NCBI GenBank assembly: GCA_036556905.1
Contig: DATBIM010000156.1
Location: 1 to 64,000 of the forward strand
Source: 40CM-4-69-5 sp036556905
Lineage (GTDB): Bacteria > Methylomirabilota > Methylomirabilia > Rokubacteriales > CSP1-6
Length of the DNA stretch: 64,000 nt
Direction of reading: 5' to 3'
Shown here: positions 8,592 through 17,692 of the stretch, in pieces
Layout: the number at the start of each line of letters is the position of its first letter
How positions within the stretch are numbered: the stretch's first letter is position 1
Notes under the pieces: generated by a model
What the model was told of the DNA's origin: nothing
The model's input: only the letters and a program-made list of their open reading frames with translations
Databases searched by the model: none
Made by a program: the position numbers and the translations under genes

Positions 8592-9824
8592 TCAGTCCTT
8601 CCCGATCGCCCCGGCCAGGTCGAGGACGGCGCCCAACAGCGTGTTGGCGCCGTGCTCGATGTCGTCCATCGGCGTGAACTCCTCCTCACAGTGGCTGCGG
8701 CCGTCGCGGGAGGGCACGAAGATCATTCCGGCCGGCCCGATGGTGGCCATGTACTGGGCGTCGTGGCCGGCGCCGGAACGGATCCGCCGGTAGCGGGCGC
8801 CGGCGGCCCTGGCCGCCCGCTCCACCGCATCGACCACGCCGGGGTCGAACGGCGTATAGGGCACTCGCCAGTAGTGCTCGAGCTCCCCGCGCACGCCTTC
8901 ACGGTCGCAGGCGTCCTGCACCACGCGCTCGAGCATGGGCCGCGCGCGGTCCAGCGTGGCGTCACGGGGATCGCGAATGTCGATCGAGAGCACCACGCGC
9001 CCGGGGATGGCGTTGACGATGTTGGGTTGCACGACGAGGTTGCCCACGGTCGTCACGGTGTCGCCGCCCAGCTCTCGGGCGATGCGGCGGACGCCACCGA
9101 TCACCTCCGCGGCGGCCACCAGGGCGTCGTGACGAATCCGCATCGGCGTGGGTCCGGCGTGGTCCTGGACACCGTGGATCGTCAGGCGCGACCACGAGAT
9201 GGCCACGATGCCTTCCACCACTCCCACCGAGAGGCCCTCCTCCTCGAGCAACGGGCCCTGTTCGATGTGGAGCTCGAGATAGGCTCGCAACGGCCGGGCC
9301 ACGCAGGGCTCCGATCCCAGGTAGCCGATCCGCTCCAGCTCGTCCACGAGGCGGAGGCCGTCCTTGTCCCGCGCGTTATAGGCGTCCTCCAGCGGGATCT
9401 TGCCCGCCATCACGCCGCTGGCGATCATGGCCGGCTGGAAGCGCGCGCCCTCCTCGTTGGTGAAAATGCTCAGCATGAGCGGATGGCGCGTCCGCACGCC
9501 GTGGTCGTCGAGGGCCCGGATCACCTCCAGCCCGCACAGCACGCCCAGCTGGCCGTCGTACTTGCCGCCGGTGGGCACGGAGTCCACGTGCGAGCCCACC
9601 ATCACGGCCGGCAGGGCGTCGGTGCCGGGACGCTCGCCGAAGATGTTGCCCATCTGGTCGACGCGGACGCGCAGCCGGGCCTCCCGCATCCAGGTGACCA
9701 TCTGGTCGCGGGCCCGCTTGTCATCGTCGCTGAGCGCCAGACGGCTGAGACCACCGCGGGGGGTCTCGCCGATCCGCCCCAACGCTTGAAAGGATTGCTC
9801 AAGGCGGCTCCGATCGATCTTCAT
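8592..9824 (-). CDS. M20-family N-carbamoyl-amino-acid hydrolase / allantoate amidohydrolase-like enzyme
   Basis: A 410-residue zinc-dependent amidohydrolase. The metal-site motifs are MVGSHVDSVPTGGKYDGQLG (His and bridging Asp), FTNEEGARF (Glu pair) and ELHIEQGPLLEEE. The late His is in FVPSRDGRSHCEEEF. This set is characteristic of the hydantoinase/carbamoylase subgroup (HyuC, AllC), which releases amino acids or ureidoglycine from carbamoyl or allantoate substrates. It sits in one run with a Liv-type ABC transporter, so an imported carbamoyl amino acid or ureide is a reasonable substrate guess. The exact substrate is not readable. Confidence 0.85.
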   Translation of the reverse strand: MKIDRSRLEQSFQALGRIGETPRGGLSRLALSDDDKRARDQMVTWMREARLRVRVDQMGNIFGERPGTDALPAVMVGSHVDSVPTGGKYDGQLGVLCGLEVIRALDDHGVRTRHPLMLSIFTNEEGARFQPAMIASGVMAGKIPLEDAYNARDKDGLRLVDELERIGYLGSEPCVARPLRAYLELHIEQGPLLEEEGLSVGVVEGIVAISWSRLTIHGVQDHAGPTPMRIRHDALVAAAEVIGGVRRIARELGGDTVTTVGNLVVQPNIVNAIPGRVVLSIDIRDPRDATLDRARPMLERVVQDACDREGVRGELEHYWRVPYTPFDPGVVDAVERAARAAGARYRRIRSGAGHDAQYMATIGPAGMIFVPSRDGRSHCEEEFTPMDDIEHGANTLLGAVLDLAGAIGKD

Positions 9825-9833
9825 CAGACAGTC

Positions 9834-10448
9834 CTATAGCGCAACCGGGCCCCGGCGTCCAGAATGGCCCTTGGGCACCACGAGGTCACCGAAGCGCTCG
9901 GTCAGGTGCTGGTCGTGCTCGCGGGCGGTCAGGGCCGCGGCGATCGCATCGCGCTCGTCCTGGTCGAGGCGGACGGGCACGCCGGTCAGGGGCAGGCGCC
10001 GCAGCGCGGCCCGGGACCAGGCCGTTCGCGGTGCCCAGCGCCGGGGGCCGTACCAGCGCGTCCAGGAGGCGGTGGGGAAGCACTCGATCGCCGTCAGCCC
10101 CGCCGCCCCCAGGCCGCGATACAGGGCGAAGCCGTTGAGGATCCACTCGTAGTACCGGCTCGACCTCAAGGCCAGCCGGTCCGGCGTGAAGCGCAGTCCG
10201 CAAATCCTGGCGCGGGCGAACTCCCGCTCGCAGGGACGCGACCGTTCGCCATCGGGGGCCGGACGCAGCGGACTATCGACGGCGACGAGGCGTGGCTGCC
10301 ACGATGCCAACAGACGCACCGCCTCGGCCGCGCGGCGGCAGCGCTCGGGCCCGCCGACCAGGCCGCGCGAGTCGATCACCGCCACGTGAAAGCCCTTGGC
10401 GGCTGCCCCCACGTCCACGCCGGCCCACCGTCGCCGGCCCGTGGTCAT
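9834..10448 (-). CDS. DUF429 domain protein
   Basis: A 204-residue protein. The N-terminal WAGVDVGAAAKGFHVAVID is the typical DUF429 start, an RNase H-like strand with Asp. LVAVDSPLRPAPDGERSRPC, ECFPTASW and the late DERDAIAAALTA follow in family order. The family is predicted to have an RNase H fold and possibly nuclease activity, but no function is proven. It overlaps the end of livF by 4 bp and precedes the M20 gene by 9 bp, so it is carried in the transporter run. Confidence 0.8.
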   Translation of the reverse strand: MTTGRRRWAGVDVGAAAKGFHVAVIDSRGLVGGPERCRRAAEAVRLLASWQPRLVAVDSPLRPAPDGERSRPCEREFARARICGLRFTPDRLALRSSRYYEWILNGFALYRGLGAAGLTAIECFPTASWTRWYGPRRWAPRTAWSRAALRRLPLTGVPVRLDQDERDAIAAALTAREHDQHLTERFGDLVVPKGHSGRRGPVAL

Positions 10449-11155
10449 AGCCCCAGGTACGCCCGCTTGAGGCGCTCGTCACCGAGCAGGTCCCGGGCCG
10501 GGCCATCGAGCACCAGGCGTCCGCTCTCCAGCACGCAGGCACGGTGGGCGACGGTGAGAGCCTGGCGCACATTCTGTTCTACCAGGAGCACGGTCACCCC
10601 GTCGGCGTTGATCGTGCGGACCGTCTCGAAGATCTGCCGGACCAGCAGGGGCGCCAGGCCGAGCGTCGGCTCGTCGAGCATGAGGAGGCGGGGTCGGGCC
10701 ATCAGGGCCCGGCCGATGGCGCACATCTGCTGCTCGCCACCGGAGAGTGAGCCGGCCAGTTGATCACGCCGCTCGGCCAGGATGGGGAACAGGCCGAAGA
10801 CATACTCCAGCGCGCGGCCGCGCTCGGCCCGGGCCCGTTCCGGGTGAGCACCGAGCAGGAGATTCTCCATCACTGTCATGAAGGGGAACAGCCGGCGGCC
10901 TTCCGGGACCTGCACGATACCGAGGTCGACCCGGCGATGAGCGGCCACCTGGGCCAGATCGTCCCCGGCGAAGAGCACGCGGCCTCGCTGGGGGGACAGC
11001 AGCCCCGAGATCACCCGGATCGTGGTCGTCTTGCCGGCCGCGTTGGCACCTACCAGCGCGACGATCTCCCGATCGCGCACTTCCAGCGACACGCCGAAGA
11101 GGGCCTGCAGGTCATCGTAGAACGCGTCGATGGCGTCAAGCTTGAGCAAGCACAA
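10445..11155 (-). CDS. livF: Branched-chain amino acid-type ABC transporter ATPase (LivF-like), cluster 1
   Basis: An ABC ATPase of 236 residues: Walker A ALVGANAAGKTT (note A-N-A-A instead of the usual P-N-G-A), signature LSGGEQQM, Walker B LLMLDEPTLGL, and a C-terminal YLGL tail typical of LivF. The cytoplasmic subunit powers uptake through LivHM. It starts at TTG 11155 or TTG 11149, inside the end of livG (20-bp overlap), and overlaps the DUF429 gene by 4 bp. Liv-type systems in such bacteria often carry substrates other than Leu/Ile/Val. Confidence 0.88.
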   Translation of the reverse strand: MCLLKLDAIDAFYDDLQALFGVSLEVRDREIVALVGANAAGKTTTIRVISGLLSPQRGRVLFAGDDLAQVAAHRRVDLGIVQVPEGRRLFPFMTVMENLLLGAHPERARAERGRALEYVFGLFPILAERRDQLAGSLSGGEQQMCAIGRALMARPRLLMLDEPTLGLAPLLVRQIFETVRTINADGVTVLLVEQNVRQALTVAHRACVLESGRLVLDGPARDLLGDERLKRAYLGL

Positions 11156-11861
11156 ACTCCTCGCCGAGATAGGCGTCGATCACCCGGCGGTCGCTGGCCA
11201 CCTGCGCCGGCGGCCCTTCGGCGATCAGCTCGCCATGGTGCAGCACGGCGATGCGGTGGGCCAGGCGCATCATGGCCGCCATGATGTGCTCGATGACGAC
11301 CAGGGTGAGCCCCTCGGCGTGGAGGTTCCGAATGAGATCGACCATGGCCGCGAGCTCCACCGGGTTGAGGCCGGCCATCACTTCGTCCAGGAGGAGCAGG
11401 CGGGGCCGGGTGGCCAGGGCCCGGGCCACCTCCAGCCGCTTGCGCAGCCCGATGGGCAGCGCCCTGGCCCGGGCCGGCGCATAGGCGGCGAGGCCGCAGG
11501 TCTCGACGACCCGCTCGGCGTCGGCCCGGGCAGCCCGCAGGCTGGTCACCTTGGTGAGGGAGCCGATCATCACGTTGTCGAGGACGGACAGGTTGCCGAA
11601 CGGCTTGACGATCTGGAACGTGCGAGTCAGTCCGTTCTGGCAGATGGCGTGGGGGGGCAGGCCCGTGATGTCATGCTCGTCGAACATGACGCGCCCGGCC
11701 TCAGGCCGATAGTAGCCGGCGATGACGTTGAAGAGCGTCGTCTTGCCGGCCCCGTTGGGCCCGATGATGCCGAGGAGATCGCCGGCATTCACATTCAGCG
11801 TCACCTCCCGCACGGCGGTCAGGCCCCCGAAGCGCTTGGTAACGGCCTCCAGGCGCAGCAT
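11136..11861 (-). CDS. livG: Branched-chain amino acid-type ABC transporter ATPase (LivG-like), cluster 1
   Basis: A 241-residue ABC ATPase: Walker A IIGPNGAGKTTLFN, the LivG-specific segment GLTRTFQIVKPFGNLSVLDN, a degenerate signature PIGLRKRLEVARAL (as in many LivG proteins), and Walker B LLLLDEVMAGLNP. It forms the ATPase heterodimer with LivF. The gene follows livM by 6 bp. The C-terminus ends VIDAYLGEEFVLAQA. Confidence 0.9.
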   Translation of the reverse strand: MLRLEAVTKRFGGLTAVREVTLNVNAGDLLGIIGPNGAGKTTLFNVIAGYYRPEAGRVMFDEHDITGLPPHAICQNGLTRTFQIVKPFGNLSVLDNVMIGSLTKVTSLRAARADAERVVETCGLAAYAPARARALPIGLRKRLEVARALATRPRLLLLDEVMAGLNPVELAAMVDLIRNLHAEGLTLVVIEHIMAAMMRLAHRIAVLHHGELIAEGPPAQVASDRRVIDAYLGEEFVLAQA

Positions 11862-11867
11862 GACGGG

Positions 11868-12845
11868 TCAGGCGAGCGCGCGCGCGGTTCTGGCGCGCAG
11901 GCGGGCAGCCACGCCGGCCAGGCCCTCGGGGACGAAGCGAACGACCAGAATGAGGACGCAGCCGTAGACGACCAGATAGATTCCCGTCAGGCCTGCCTGG
12001 ACACCGGAGAAGGTGGCACGCAAGTACGTCTCGACGGAGGTGATGAGGATCGAGCCGAGGTAGGGGCCCAGGGCCGTCCCCATGCCGCCGATGATCGTGT
12101 GCAGCGCGAAGCGGACGGACAGGTCCACCGAGAAGACGTAGAACGGATCGACGAAACCGACGTATTGAGCCCACAGCGTTCCGCCCACCGAGGTGAGGGC
12201 GGCGCTCAGCGTGACCGCGAGGACCTTCAACCGGCGGCTGGGGATGCCGAGGGCCTCGGCGGCGTCCTCGTCCTCGCGCACGCCGGCGAGCCGGTAGCCA
12301 AGCCGGGAGCGCTCGAAGTAGAGCTGCACGAAGTAGTAGAGGATGGCCAGGGTCAGGGCCAGGTACACCCAGGCTACGTGGCTGAGCCCGAGCGTCCACA
12401 ACCCCGGGCGGAAGGGCACGGGAATGCCCTCCGAGCCGGCCGTGAACCCTCGCCAGCGGCTGGCCACGATCAGGAGCACCTGGGAGAAGGCGATCGTCGA
12501 CAGGGCGAAGTACGGGCCGCGGAGACGGTTGGAGAGATAGCCGATGACGGCGCCGGCCGCGAGCGAGACGGCGATCCCGACCAGCATCCCCAGCCAGGGG
12601 CTCTGCTGCCAGCGCGTGGACAGGAGCGCCGCCGAATAGGCGCCGAGGCCGAAGAAGGCCGAGTGACCGAGCGAGACCTGACCGGCATAGCCGCTGGCCA
12701 CGTTCCAGGCGGCAGAGATGGCCCCCCACAAGAGGATCAGGATGACCGCGTCGAGGAAGAAGGCATCACGGACGACCAGCGGGATGAGCGCGGCGGTAGT
12801 GAAGAGGAGCCCGGCGCCCCACCGCCATCCGAGCAGGACCCGCAT
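11868..12845 (-). CDS. livM: Branched-chain amino acid-type ABC transporter permease (LivM-like), cluster 1
   Basis: A 325-residue permease with multiple membrane segments. GYAGQVSLGHSAFFGLGAYS is the LivM signature, and GVREDEDAAEALGI is the cytoplasmic coupling loop contacting the ATPase. The ATG at 12845 shares one base with the livH stop (TGATG). The C-terminus (GLAGVAARL) ends in the cytoplasm. It pairs with LivH to form the translocation channel. Confidence 0.9.
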   Translation of the reverse strand: MRVLLGWRWGAGLLFTTAALIPLVVRDAFFLDAVILILLWGAISAAWNVASGYAGQVSLGHSAFFGLGAYSAALLSTRWQQSPWLGMLVGIAVSLAAGAVIGYLSNRLRGPYFALSTIAFSQVLLIVASRWRGFTAGSEGIPVPFRPGLWTLGLSHVAWVYLALTLAILYYFVQLYFERSRLGYRLAGVREDEDAAEALGIPSRRLKVLAVTLSAALTSVGGTLWAQYVGFVDPFYVFSVDLSVRFALHTIIGGMGTALGPYLGSILITSVETYLRATFSGVQAGLTGIYLVVYGCVLILVVRFVPEGLAGVAARLRARTARALA

Positions 12846-13759
12846 CAGGCGCCCAGCGTCTCGGCGCCCCGCTGGCCGAAGAGCCCGGCCGGCCGGAGCA
12901 AGAGGACCGCGATGAAGAGGATGAAATACAGCACTTCCTTCCACGCGGTGCCGATGAAATAGGAGCCGACGACTTCGACGAGGGCCACGATCAGGCTCCC
13001 GAAGAGCGCGCCCACCATGTCGCCGAGCCCGCCGAGGACCACCACCACGTAGGCGAGCAAGACGAACTGCAGGCCGGCGGTGGGGTACACCGCGTACAGC
13101 GGGGCCACCAGGACGCCGGCCACGCCCACGGCGGCGATGCCGATGGTCCAGGTGAGGCGATAGACGCGATCGGCATCGATGCCCATGAGTGTGGCCGCTT
13201 CCCGGTCCTGAGCCGTGGCCCGCATGACCCGCCCGGTGTGGGTCCACCGCATGAAGGCGAACAGGCCGATGGTCAGGGCCAGGGCGACCAGGAAAGCGAC
13301 CACCTGAGAAAGGTTGAAGGCGACGTCGCCGACCCGGAGCACGACGAAGGAATGCCAGGGCCGCACCACGCGGTAGTCGCCCGTCCACAGCACCAGGGCC
13401 GCGTTCTGCAACGCGATGCTCAGCCCGACGGTGGTGAAGATCTGGACGTTGTGCGAGGCATGAATGACCCCCCGCATGATGAGGCCGTAACTGGCTAGCC
13501 CCACGACGAAGAAGACGGGGAGGGACAGAAACAGAGTGACATAGGGGTCGAGGGACGAGAAGGTGAACGCCCAGAAGGCCAGGTACATGCCGAGCATGAG
13601 GAACTCACCGTGGGCGAAATTCACCACGCGCATGATGCCGAAGATCAGGGTGAGGCCCACGGCGATCAGGGCATAGATGCCCCCTAACAGGACGGTGGCG
13701 ACGCCGAGCTGGGCGAGGACGTCTATTTGCGCTGGTCCCAGGGCCCGAGCGGAATCCAC
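12845..13759 (-). CDS. livH: Branched-chain amino acid-type ABC transporter permease (LivH-like), cluster 1
   Basis: A permease of ~304 residues. The N-terminal GGIYALIAVGLTLIFGIMRV and NFAHGEFLMLGMY are the LivH signature. A coupling loop MRATAQDREAATLMGID is also present. The start is uncertain: no ATG lies near the conserved N-terminus. GTG at 13759 (37 bp inside the substrate-binding gene) gives a normal family length and is used here. Confidence 0.85.
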   Translation of the reverse strand: MDSARALGPAQIDVLAQLGVATVLLGGIYALIAVGLTLIFGIMRVVNFAHGEFLMLGMYLAFWAFTFSSLDPYVTLFLSLPVFFVVGLASYGLIMRGVIHASHNVQIFTTVGLSIALQNAALVLWTGDYRVVRPWHSFVVLRVGDVAFNLSQVVAFLVALALTIGLFAFMRWTHTGRVMRATAQDREAATLMGIDADRVYRLTWTIGIAAVGVAGVLVAPLYAVYPTAGLQFVLLAYVVVVLGGLGDMVGALFGSLIVALVEVVGSYFIGTAWKEVLYFILFIAVLLLRPAGLFGQRGAETLGA

Positions 13760-14997
13760 TTGGCCCGGAGGGTCGTGAACTCCTCGGGCCACACCGTGAC
13801 CAGCTGGCCGCCCTGCCACTGCAGCATGTAGTGCTGGACGCGTTCGTTGGCGTTCTGGCCGTTCTCGGCGAATTTCATGCCCCAGCCGTTGATCCCCGAG
13901 CCCACCGGCAAATCCAGGGACATGACCGCGCTGCGAAACTTCTCGAGGTCGTCGCTGCCGGCCCGGTCGAGCACGAGCTTGAGGACCCACAGACCGCCGC
14001 CGGCCAGCTGGTGGCCGCCCAGCGGGTAGGAGCCCGTGCGCTTCTGCACGGCGTCACGGAACTCGCGCTCGATCTTCTGGCCCTCGGGTCGGAGCGCCTC
14101 CATCCGGAAGCCCGGCCCCGGCTCCAGCAGGGCGAAGACCCCGTTGGCGTCGGCGCCCAACGCCTTGCCGAAATCGGGCGAGCCGTAGCCGGTGGCGCCG
14201 GCATGGACCAGCGCTTTGAAGAGGAAGTTCTGCTCGCGGGCCTGTCGCCAGAAGAGCGGGGCGTCGTTAGTGTAGCCGATATGGTGGACGACGTCGGGAT
14301 TGGCTTGCTTGTACTTCACGATGACGGGCGTGAAGTCGTTGATGGCCGTGAACGAGTAGTACTCAGTGCCCACCTCCTGCATGCCGAACTCTTGCTTGGC
14401 CCGCAGCCGCGCCGACTCGGTGACGCCCTGCCCATAGGACGAGTCTTCGGACAAGAAGGCGATCTTGAGCTGATTGGGGCGCAGGTTGAAGCGCGGGGCC
14501 AGGTGCTTGGCGATGAACTCGATGTTGTACCAGCCGAAGCCGGTGGCATCGATCTCGGTGCGGAAGACGGTCTTGAGGCCTCGCTTGTTGAAGCGGGGAT
14601 CGACGCAGGAGGTCTCCCAGTAGATCACGTTGTGGCGGGCCGCCGCCTCGCTGGCCGCTCCGCACAGCCGCGAGGAGAACGTGCCGGTGATGATCTTGAC
14701 ACCCTCGCGCGTGATCAGCCGGTTGGCCTCGGTGGCGGCGGCGGTGGGATCGGGGGCGTCGGCGACGGTGAAGACGAGCCGCTTGCCCATCACGCCGCCC
14801 CGCTCGTTGATCATGTCCCGCACGATCTCGTAGCCCTCGAGGTGGCGCTTGCCCTCGGAGGCCAGGGGCCCGGTCAGCGGCTCCAGGACGCCGATCTTGT
14901 ATTCCCCCGAGAGGGGCTGGGCCTGGATGCCGCTCGACAGCGCGGCCACGGCGATGAGAAGGACGCTGGCAACGGAACCGACGGCACGCTGGCGCAT
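13723..14997 (-). CDS. ABC transporter substrate-binding protein (Liv type), cluster 1
   Basis: A 424-residue periplasmic binding protein. Residues 1-26 form a signal peptide (MRQRAVGSVASVLLIAVAAL, cleavage near SGIQAQ). A type 1 periplasmic binding fold follows: YKIGVLEPLTGPLASEGKRH is the ligand-loop region, and MGKRLVFTVADAPDPTAA is typical of LivJ-like proteins. It is the first gene of the 14997-5700 run, with a ~100-bp divergent region shared with the NUDIX gene. The ligand is not known; the downstream M20 amidohydrolase suggests an amide or ureido compound. Confidence 0.88.
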   Translation of the reverse strand: MRQRAVGSVASVLLIAVAALSSGIQAQPLSGEYKIGVLEPLTGPLASEGKRHLEGYEIVRDMINERGGVMGKRLVFTVADAPDPTAAATEANRLITREGVKIITGTFSSRLCGAASEAAARHNVIYWETSCVDPRFNKRGLKTVFRTEIDATGFGWYNIEFIAKHLAPRFNLRPNQLKIAFLSEDSSYGQGVTESARLRAKQEFGMQEVGTEYYSFTAINDFTPVIVKYKQANPDVVHHIGYTNDAPLFWRQAREQNFLFKALVHAGATGYGSPDFGKALGADANGVFALLEPGPGFRMEALRPEGQKIEREFRDAVQKRTGSYPLGGHQLAGGGLWVLKLVLDRAGSDDLEKFRSAVMSLDLPVGSGINGWGMKFAENGQNANERVQHYMLQWQGGQLVTVWPEEFTTLRAKWIPLGPWDQRK

Positions 14998-15097
14998 ACG
15001 TGACCTCCCCGATGGCGAGAGAGAGCGCAGGATGTCGCCTGCCTTCTAACACCGCGTCACCGAAGGTGTCAAGGGACCGCGTGCTAGACTCGTTGAC

Positions 15098-15643
15098 GTG
15101 AGCGACGATCCCGGTCCACGGTTCTTGGCGCCACACACCATCCACTTCTGCCCGCTGTGCGGCGGGCCCCTGGGCCGGGAGGCCGTACCGCCCGATCAGC
15201 GCGAACAGGCCGTGTGCTCGGCGTGCGATTTCGTCTTCTATCTCAATCCCAAAGTCGTCGCGGGCGCCATCCTCGAGCAGGACGGACGCGTGCTCCTCAC
15301 CCGCCGCGCCATCAACCCCGGACGCGGCTTGTGGACCTTTCCGGGAGGCTTCGTCGATTTCGGTGAGACGGTGACAGATGCCGCGCTGCGCGAGACCTTC
15401 GAAGAGACGGGCCTTCACGTGGAGCTGACCGGCCTGCTGAACGTGTACTCCTACCCCGGCGCGCCGGTGATCATCGTCTACCGGGCGCGGGTGACGGGTG
15501 GGACCTTGACGCCCTGCGACGAGAACGACGCCCTGGAGTGGATGAAGCTGTCGGAGATCCCCTGGGAGGCCCTGGCCTTCCCGTCCACGCGGGAAGCGCT
15601 GCGGGAGTGGGTGGGGCTCCGCGGCGAGCTGCCGGCCGGCTAG
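15098..15643 (+). CDS. Zinc-ribbon NUDIX hydrolase
   Basis: A 181-residue protein starting with GTG. An N-terminal zinc ribbon (C18-x2-C21 and C40-x2-C43) precedes a NUDIX domain whose box spans residues 83-106, with key segments GGFVDFGE and RETFEETG. The layout matches NUDIX enzymes of the NudC/ADP-ribose pyrophosphatase type, which cleave nucleoside diphosphates linked to another moiety. It is divergent from the Liv run and its stop overlaps the convergent MaoC gene by 4 bp. The substrate is not determined. Confidence 0.88.
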   Translation: MSDDPGPRFLAPHTIHFCPLCGGPLGREAVPPDQREQAVCSACDFVFYLNPKVVAGAILEQDGRVLLTRRAINPGRGLWTFPGGFVDFGETVTDAALRETFEETGLHVELTGLLNVYSYPGAPVIIVYRARVTGGTLTPCDENDALEWMKLSEIPWEALAFPSTREALREWVGLRGELPAG

Positions 15644-16086
15644 GCGACGGAGGAAAGCCGGGTCGGCAGCTGCAGCGTGGCCCGGCCGGTGACGACTTTC
15701 TCGCCCCGCTGGTTCTCGGCCCACACCTCCACCTCGACGACGTGCAGATCCCCCGTGGCCGTCTTGGCCAGCACGCGGGCCCGACACGTCACCGTGTCCT
15801 TGAGCCGCACGAGCGCGGCGAAGCGGACGCTCAGCGTGCGCACCGTCCCGGGGCCGGCCCAATCGGTGAGGGCCTGGGCCACGAAGCCCATCGAGAGCAT
15901 CCCGTGGGCGAACACCCCGCCCATCCCGGCGGCGCGGGCAAACTCCTCGTCCTGGTGGATGGGGTTGAAGTCCCCGGAGGCCCCGGCGTAGCGGGTGAGC
16001 TGGATCTGCTGGAGCGGCCCCTTGACGAGGGGCGGACCCTCGGCGCCCACCGCCACGTCTTCGTAGTAAAGCTTGCCGTACTTCAC
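15640..16086 (-). CDS. MaoC-family (R)-enoyl-CoA hydratase/dehydratase-like protein
   Basis: A 148-residue hot-dog protein. YAGASGDFNPIHQDEEFARA carries the hydratase Asp-x4-His catalytic pair (D54 and H59 by eye), and GVFAHGMLSMGFVAQALTDW is the conserved central helix. It probably hydrates or dehydrates a CoA or ACP thioester. It overlaps the upstream MaoC-like gene by 4 bp, and the two may form a heterodimer like the HadAB or archaeal-type split hydratases. A thioesterase is encoded just before. Confidence 0.87.
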   Translation of the reverse strand: MKYGKLYYEDVAVGAEGPPLVKGPLQQIQLTRYAGASGDFNPIHQDEEFARAAGMGGVFAHGMLSMGFVAQALTDWAGPGTVRTLSVRFAALVRLKDTVTCRARVLAKTATGDLHVVEVEVWAENQRGEKVVTGRATLQLPTRLSSVA

Positions 16087-16538
16087 AGCCGCACCACCGT
16101 CACCTGGCGCATGGTGGCCACGATGTCGTTGTCCCGATCGGTCACCGTCATCTCCCGCACCACGAAGCCCAGGGGGCCGGTGCGCCCGGGCTTCTCGTAG
16201 ACATCGACCACCCGCGTCCGGCAGAGCAGGGTCTCGCCCGGCGTGAGGGGACGGAACGACGCGAACTCCTGCTCGCCATGGAGCACACGGGAGATGTCCA
16301 CGTCGAGATCGCGGAGCAGCGCCGCCGAGTCGGAGGCCTCGTCGCGAAAGGTGACGGGAAAGGTGGGGGGCGCGATGATGTCGCCCCAGGGCGAGGCCCG
16401 CCCCACCGCGTCGTCGAGGTAGTGCGCGTTGAGATCGCCGATGGCCTGGGCGAACTCCTTGATCTTCACCCGCTCCAGGGTGACCGCGAAGGGCGGGTAC
16501 TCCTTGCCGACGATCTCCTTGTTGAGAGCGATGGGCAT
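16083..16538 (-). CDS. FAS1-like/MaoC N-terminal hot-dog dehydratase subunit
   Basis: A 151-residue protein resembling the N-terminal MaoC-type (HadA-like) subunit. It has EIVGKEYPPFAVTLERVKIK at the start, AIGDLNAHYLDD, and PPTFPVTF. HGEQEFASFRPLTPGETLLC is the hallmark of this half. Such subunits usually lack the active dyad and pair with a MaoC partner, here the gene downstream. The start at 16538 shares one base with the thioesterase stop (TGATG), so the three genes are coupled. Confidence 0.85.
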   Translation of the reverse strand: MPIALNKEIVGKEYPPFAVTLERVKIKEFAQAIGDLNAHYLDDAVGRASPWGDIIAPPTFPVTFRDEASDSAALLRDLDVDISRVLHGEQEFASFRPLTPGETLLCRTRVVDVYEKPGRTGPLGFVVREMTVTDRDNDIVATMRQVTVVRL

Positions 16539-16933
16539 CAAGTCTGGCCCTTCTTCATGGCCCGCTCCAGGAATGTCTGGATGTCGGAGACCACGAAGCG
16601 CTCGTGGCGTCCCTCCGCGATCTTCTCCTTGTCGTCCCAGGCCTCCACCGCGAAGAGGTAGCGCCGACCGTCGGCCTGCAGGAGCGTGGCCCGGGCCCGC
16701 ACTCGCATGCCGACCGGGGTGGCGGCCAGGTGCCGCATCTCCACCATCGTGCCCACGGTGCCCGCGCCCGGCGGCAGGTGGGGGTGGAGCACCGCTCCGG
16801 CGGCGTTCTCCAACAATCCCACCACGAACGGCGTGGCGAAGACGTGGACGCCCCGGTTGCCCATCGCGTCCGCAGTGTGGTCTGGCGTGACCGTGAGGGC
16901 GACCTCGGCGCTGGCTCCCGGGTCGAGATGCAT
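16538..16933 (-). CDS. FlK-like acyl-CoA thioesterase
   Basis: A 131-residue hot-dog thioesterase. FATPFVVGLLENAA, GTVGTMVEMRHLAATPVGM and FAVEAWDDKEKIAEGRHERFVV match the fluoroacetyl-CoA thioesterase (FlK) family in order. The family hydrolyses short acyl-CoAs. Encoded ahead of the paired hydratase subunits, it may relieve accumulation of a particular acyl-CoA. Its true substrate is unknown. Confidence 0.83.
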   Translation of the reverse strand: MHLDPGASAEVALTVTPDHTADAMGNRGVHVFATPFVVGLLENAAGAVLHPHLPPGAGTVGTMVEMRHLAATPVGMRVRARATLLQADGRRYLFAVEAWDDKEKIAEGRHERFVVSDIQTFLERAMKKGQT

Positions 16934-16945
16934 GGCGCGCCACTA

Positions 16946-17677
16946 TTACCGCGAGATGAGGAGGAACTGCAAGCCCATGAGCACGAGAAAGACCTCCACC
17001 ACGGCCAGGAACGCGCGATCGCTCATGCGGTCGAGGAGGCCACGGCCCAGCCAGGCCCCGACGAACATGACGGCGCCCAGTACCAGGCCGACGGCGACTG
17101 TCTCCCAGGTCATCAGGGCGAAGCCGGCGAAGGCCAGGCCCCGGGCCACGTGCATGCCCAGGGCGCACACGGACTCGGTTCCGATGTAGGCGCCGCGCCG
17201 CAGGCCGTAGGCGAGAAAGAACGGAGAGGCCACGGGGCCGGTGGCCACGACGATGCCGGACAGCACCCCGACGAGCGCGCCTACCACCGGGAAGTGGCGA
17301 AGCCGTACGGTGACGTTCCGGGTGAGCAGCAAGCGCCGCAGCGGCACCGAGGCGATGAGGAAGGCGCCCATGACCCAGCGCAGCGATTCTCCCGGGGCTC
17401 CGGCATAGAAGACGACGCCGAGGGCGGTCGCGGGGACGGCGCCGGCCAGGAAGCGGAGGGCCACGCCGGGGTGCACGTCACGTCGGCTCCACCAGATCCG
17501 CGACAGGTTGCCGATGAGCATGGTGACGGTGAGCACCGGCGCGGCGGCGCGGACGCCGACGGCCCAGACGAGCAGGGGCAGCAGGATCAGTCCGGCGCCG
17601 AAGCCGGCGACGCCCCCGACGACCGAGCCGAGCACCGCACCGCCGAGCAGAAGAGCCCAGCCGAGGGGGTCAGGCAT
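16946..17677 (-). CDS. TauE/SafE-family sulfite/organosulfonate exporter-like membrane protein
   Basis: A 243-residue integral membrane protein with about seven to eight hydrophobic segments. The first repeat has GSVVGGVAGFGAGLILLPLL and the middle has GALVGVLSGIVVATGPVASP, the two family repeats. TauE/SafE members are proposed anion exporters for sulfite, sulfoacetate or related compounds. It ends 12 bp before the thioesterase start and is divergent from the MFS gene, with only 15 bp between the two starts. No sulfonate pathway is adjacent. Confidence 0.85.
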   Translation of the reverse strand: MPDPLGWALLLGGAVLGSVVGGVAGFGAGLILLPLLVWAVGVRAAAPVLTVTMLIGNLSRIWWSRRDVHPGVALRFLAGAVPATALGVVFYAGAPGESLRWVMGAFLIASVPLRRLLLTRNVTVRLRHFPVVGALVGVLSGIVVATGPVASPFFLAYGLRRGAYIGTESVCALGMHVARGLAFAGFALMTWETVAVGLVLGAVMFVGAWLGRGLLDRMSDRAFLAVVEVFLVLMGLQFLLISR

Positions 17678-17692
17678 CGCGCGTCCGCACTC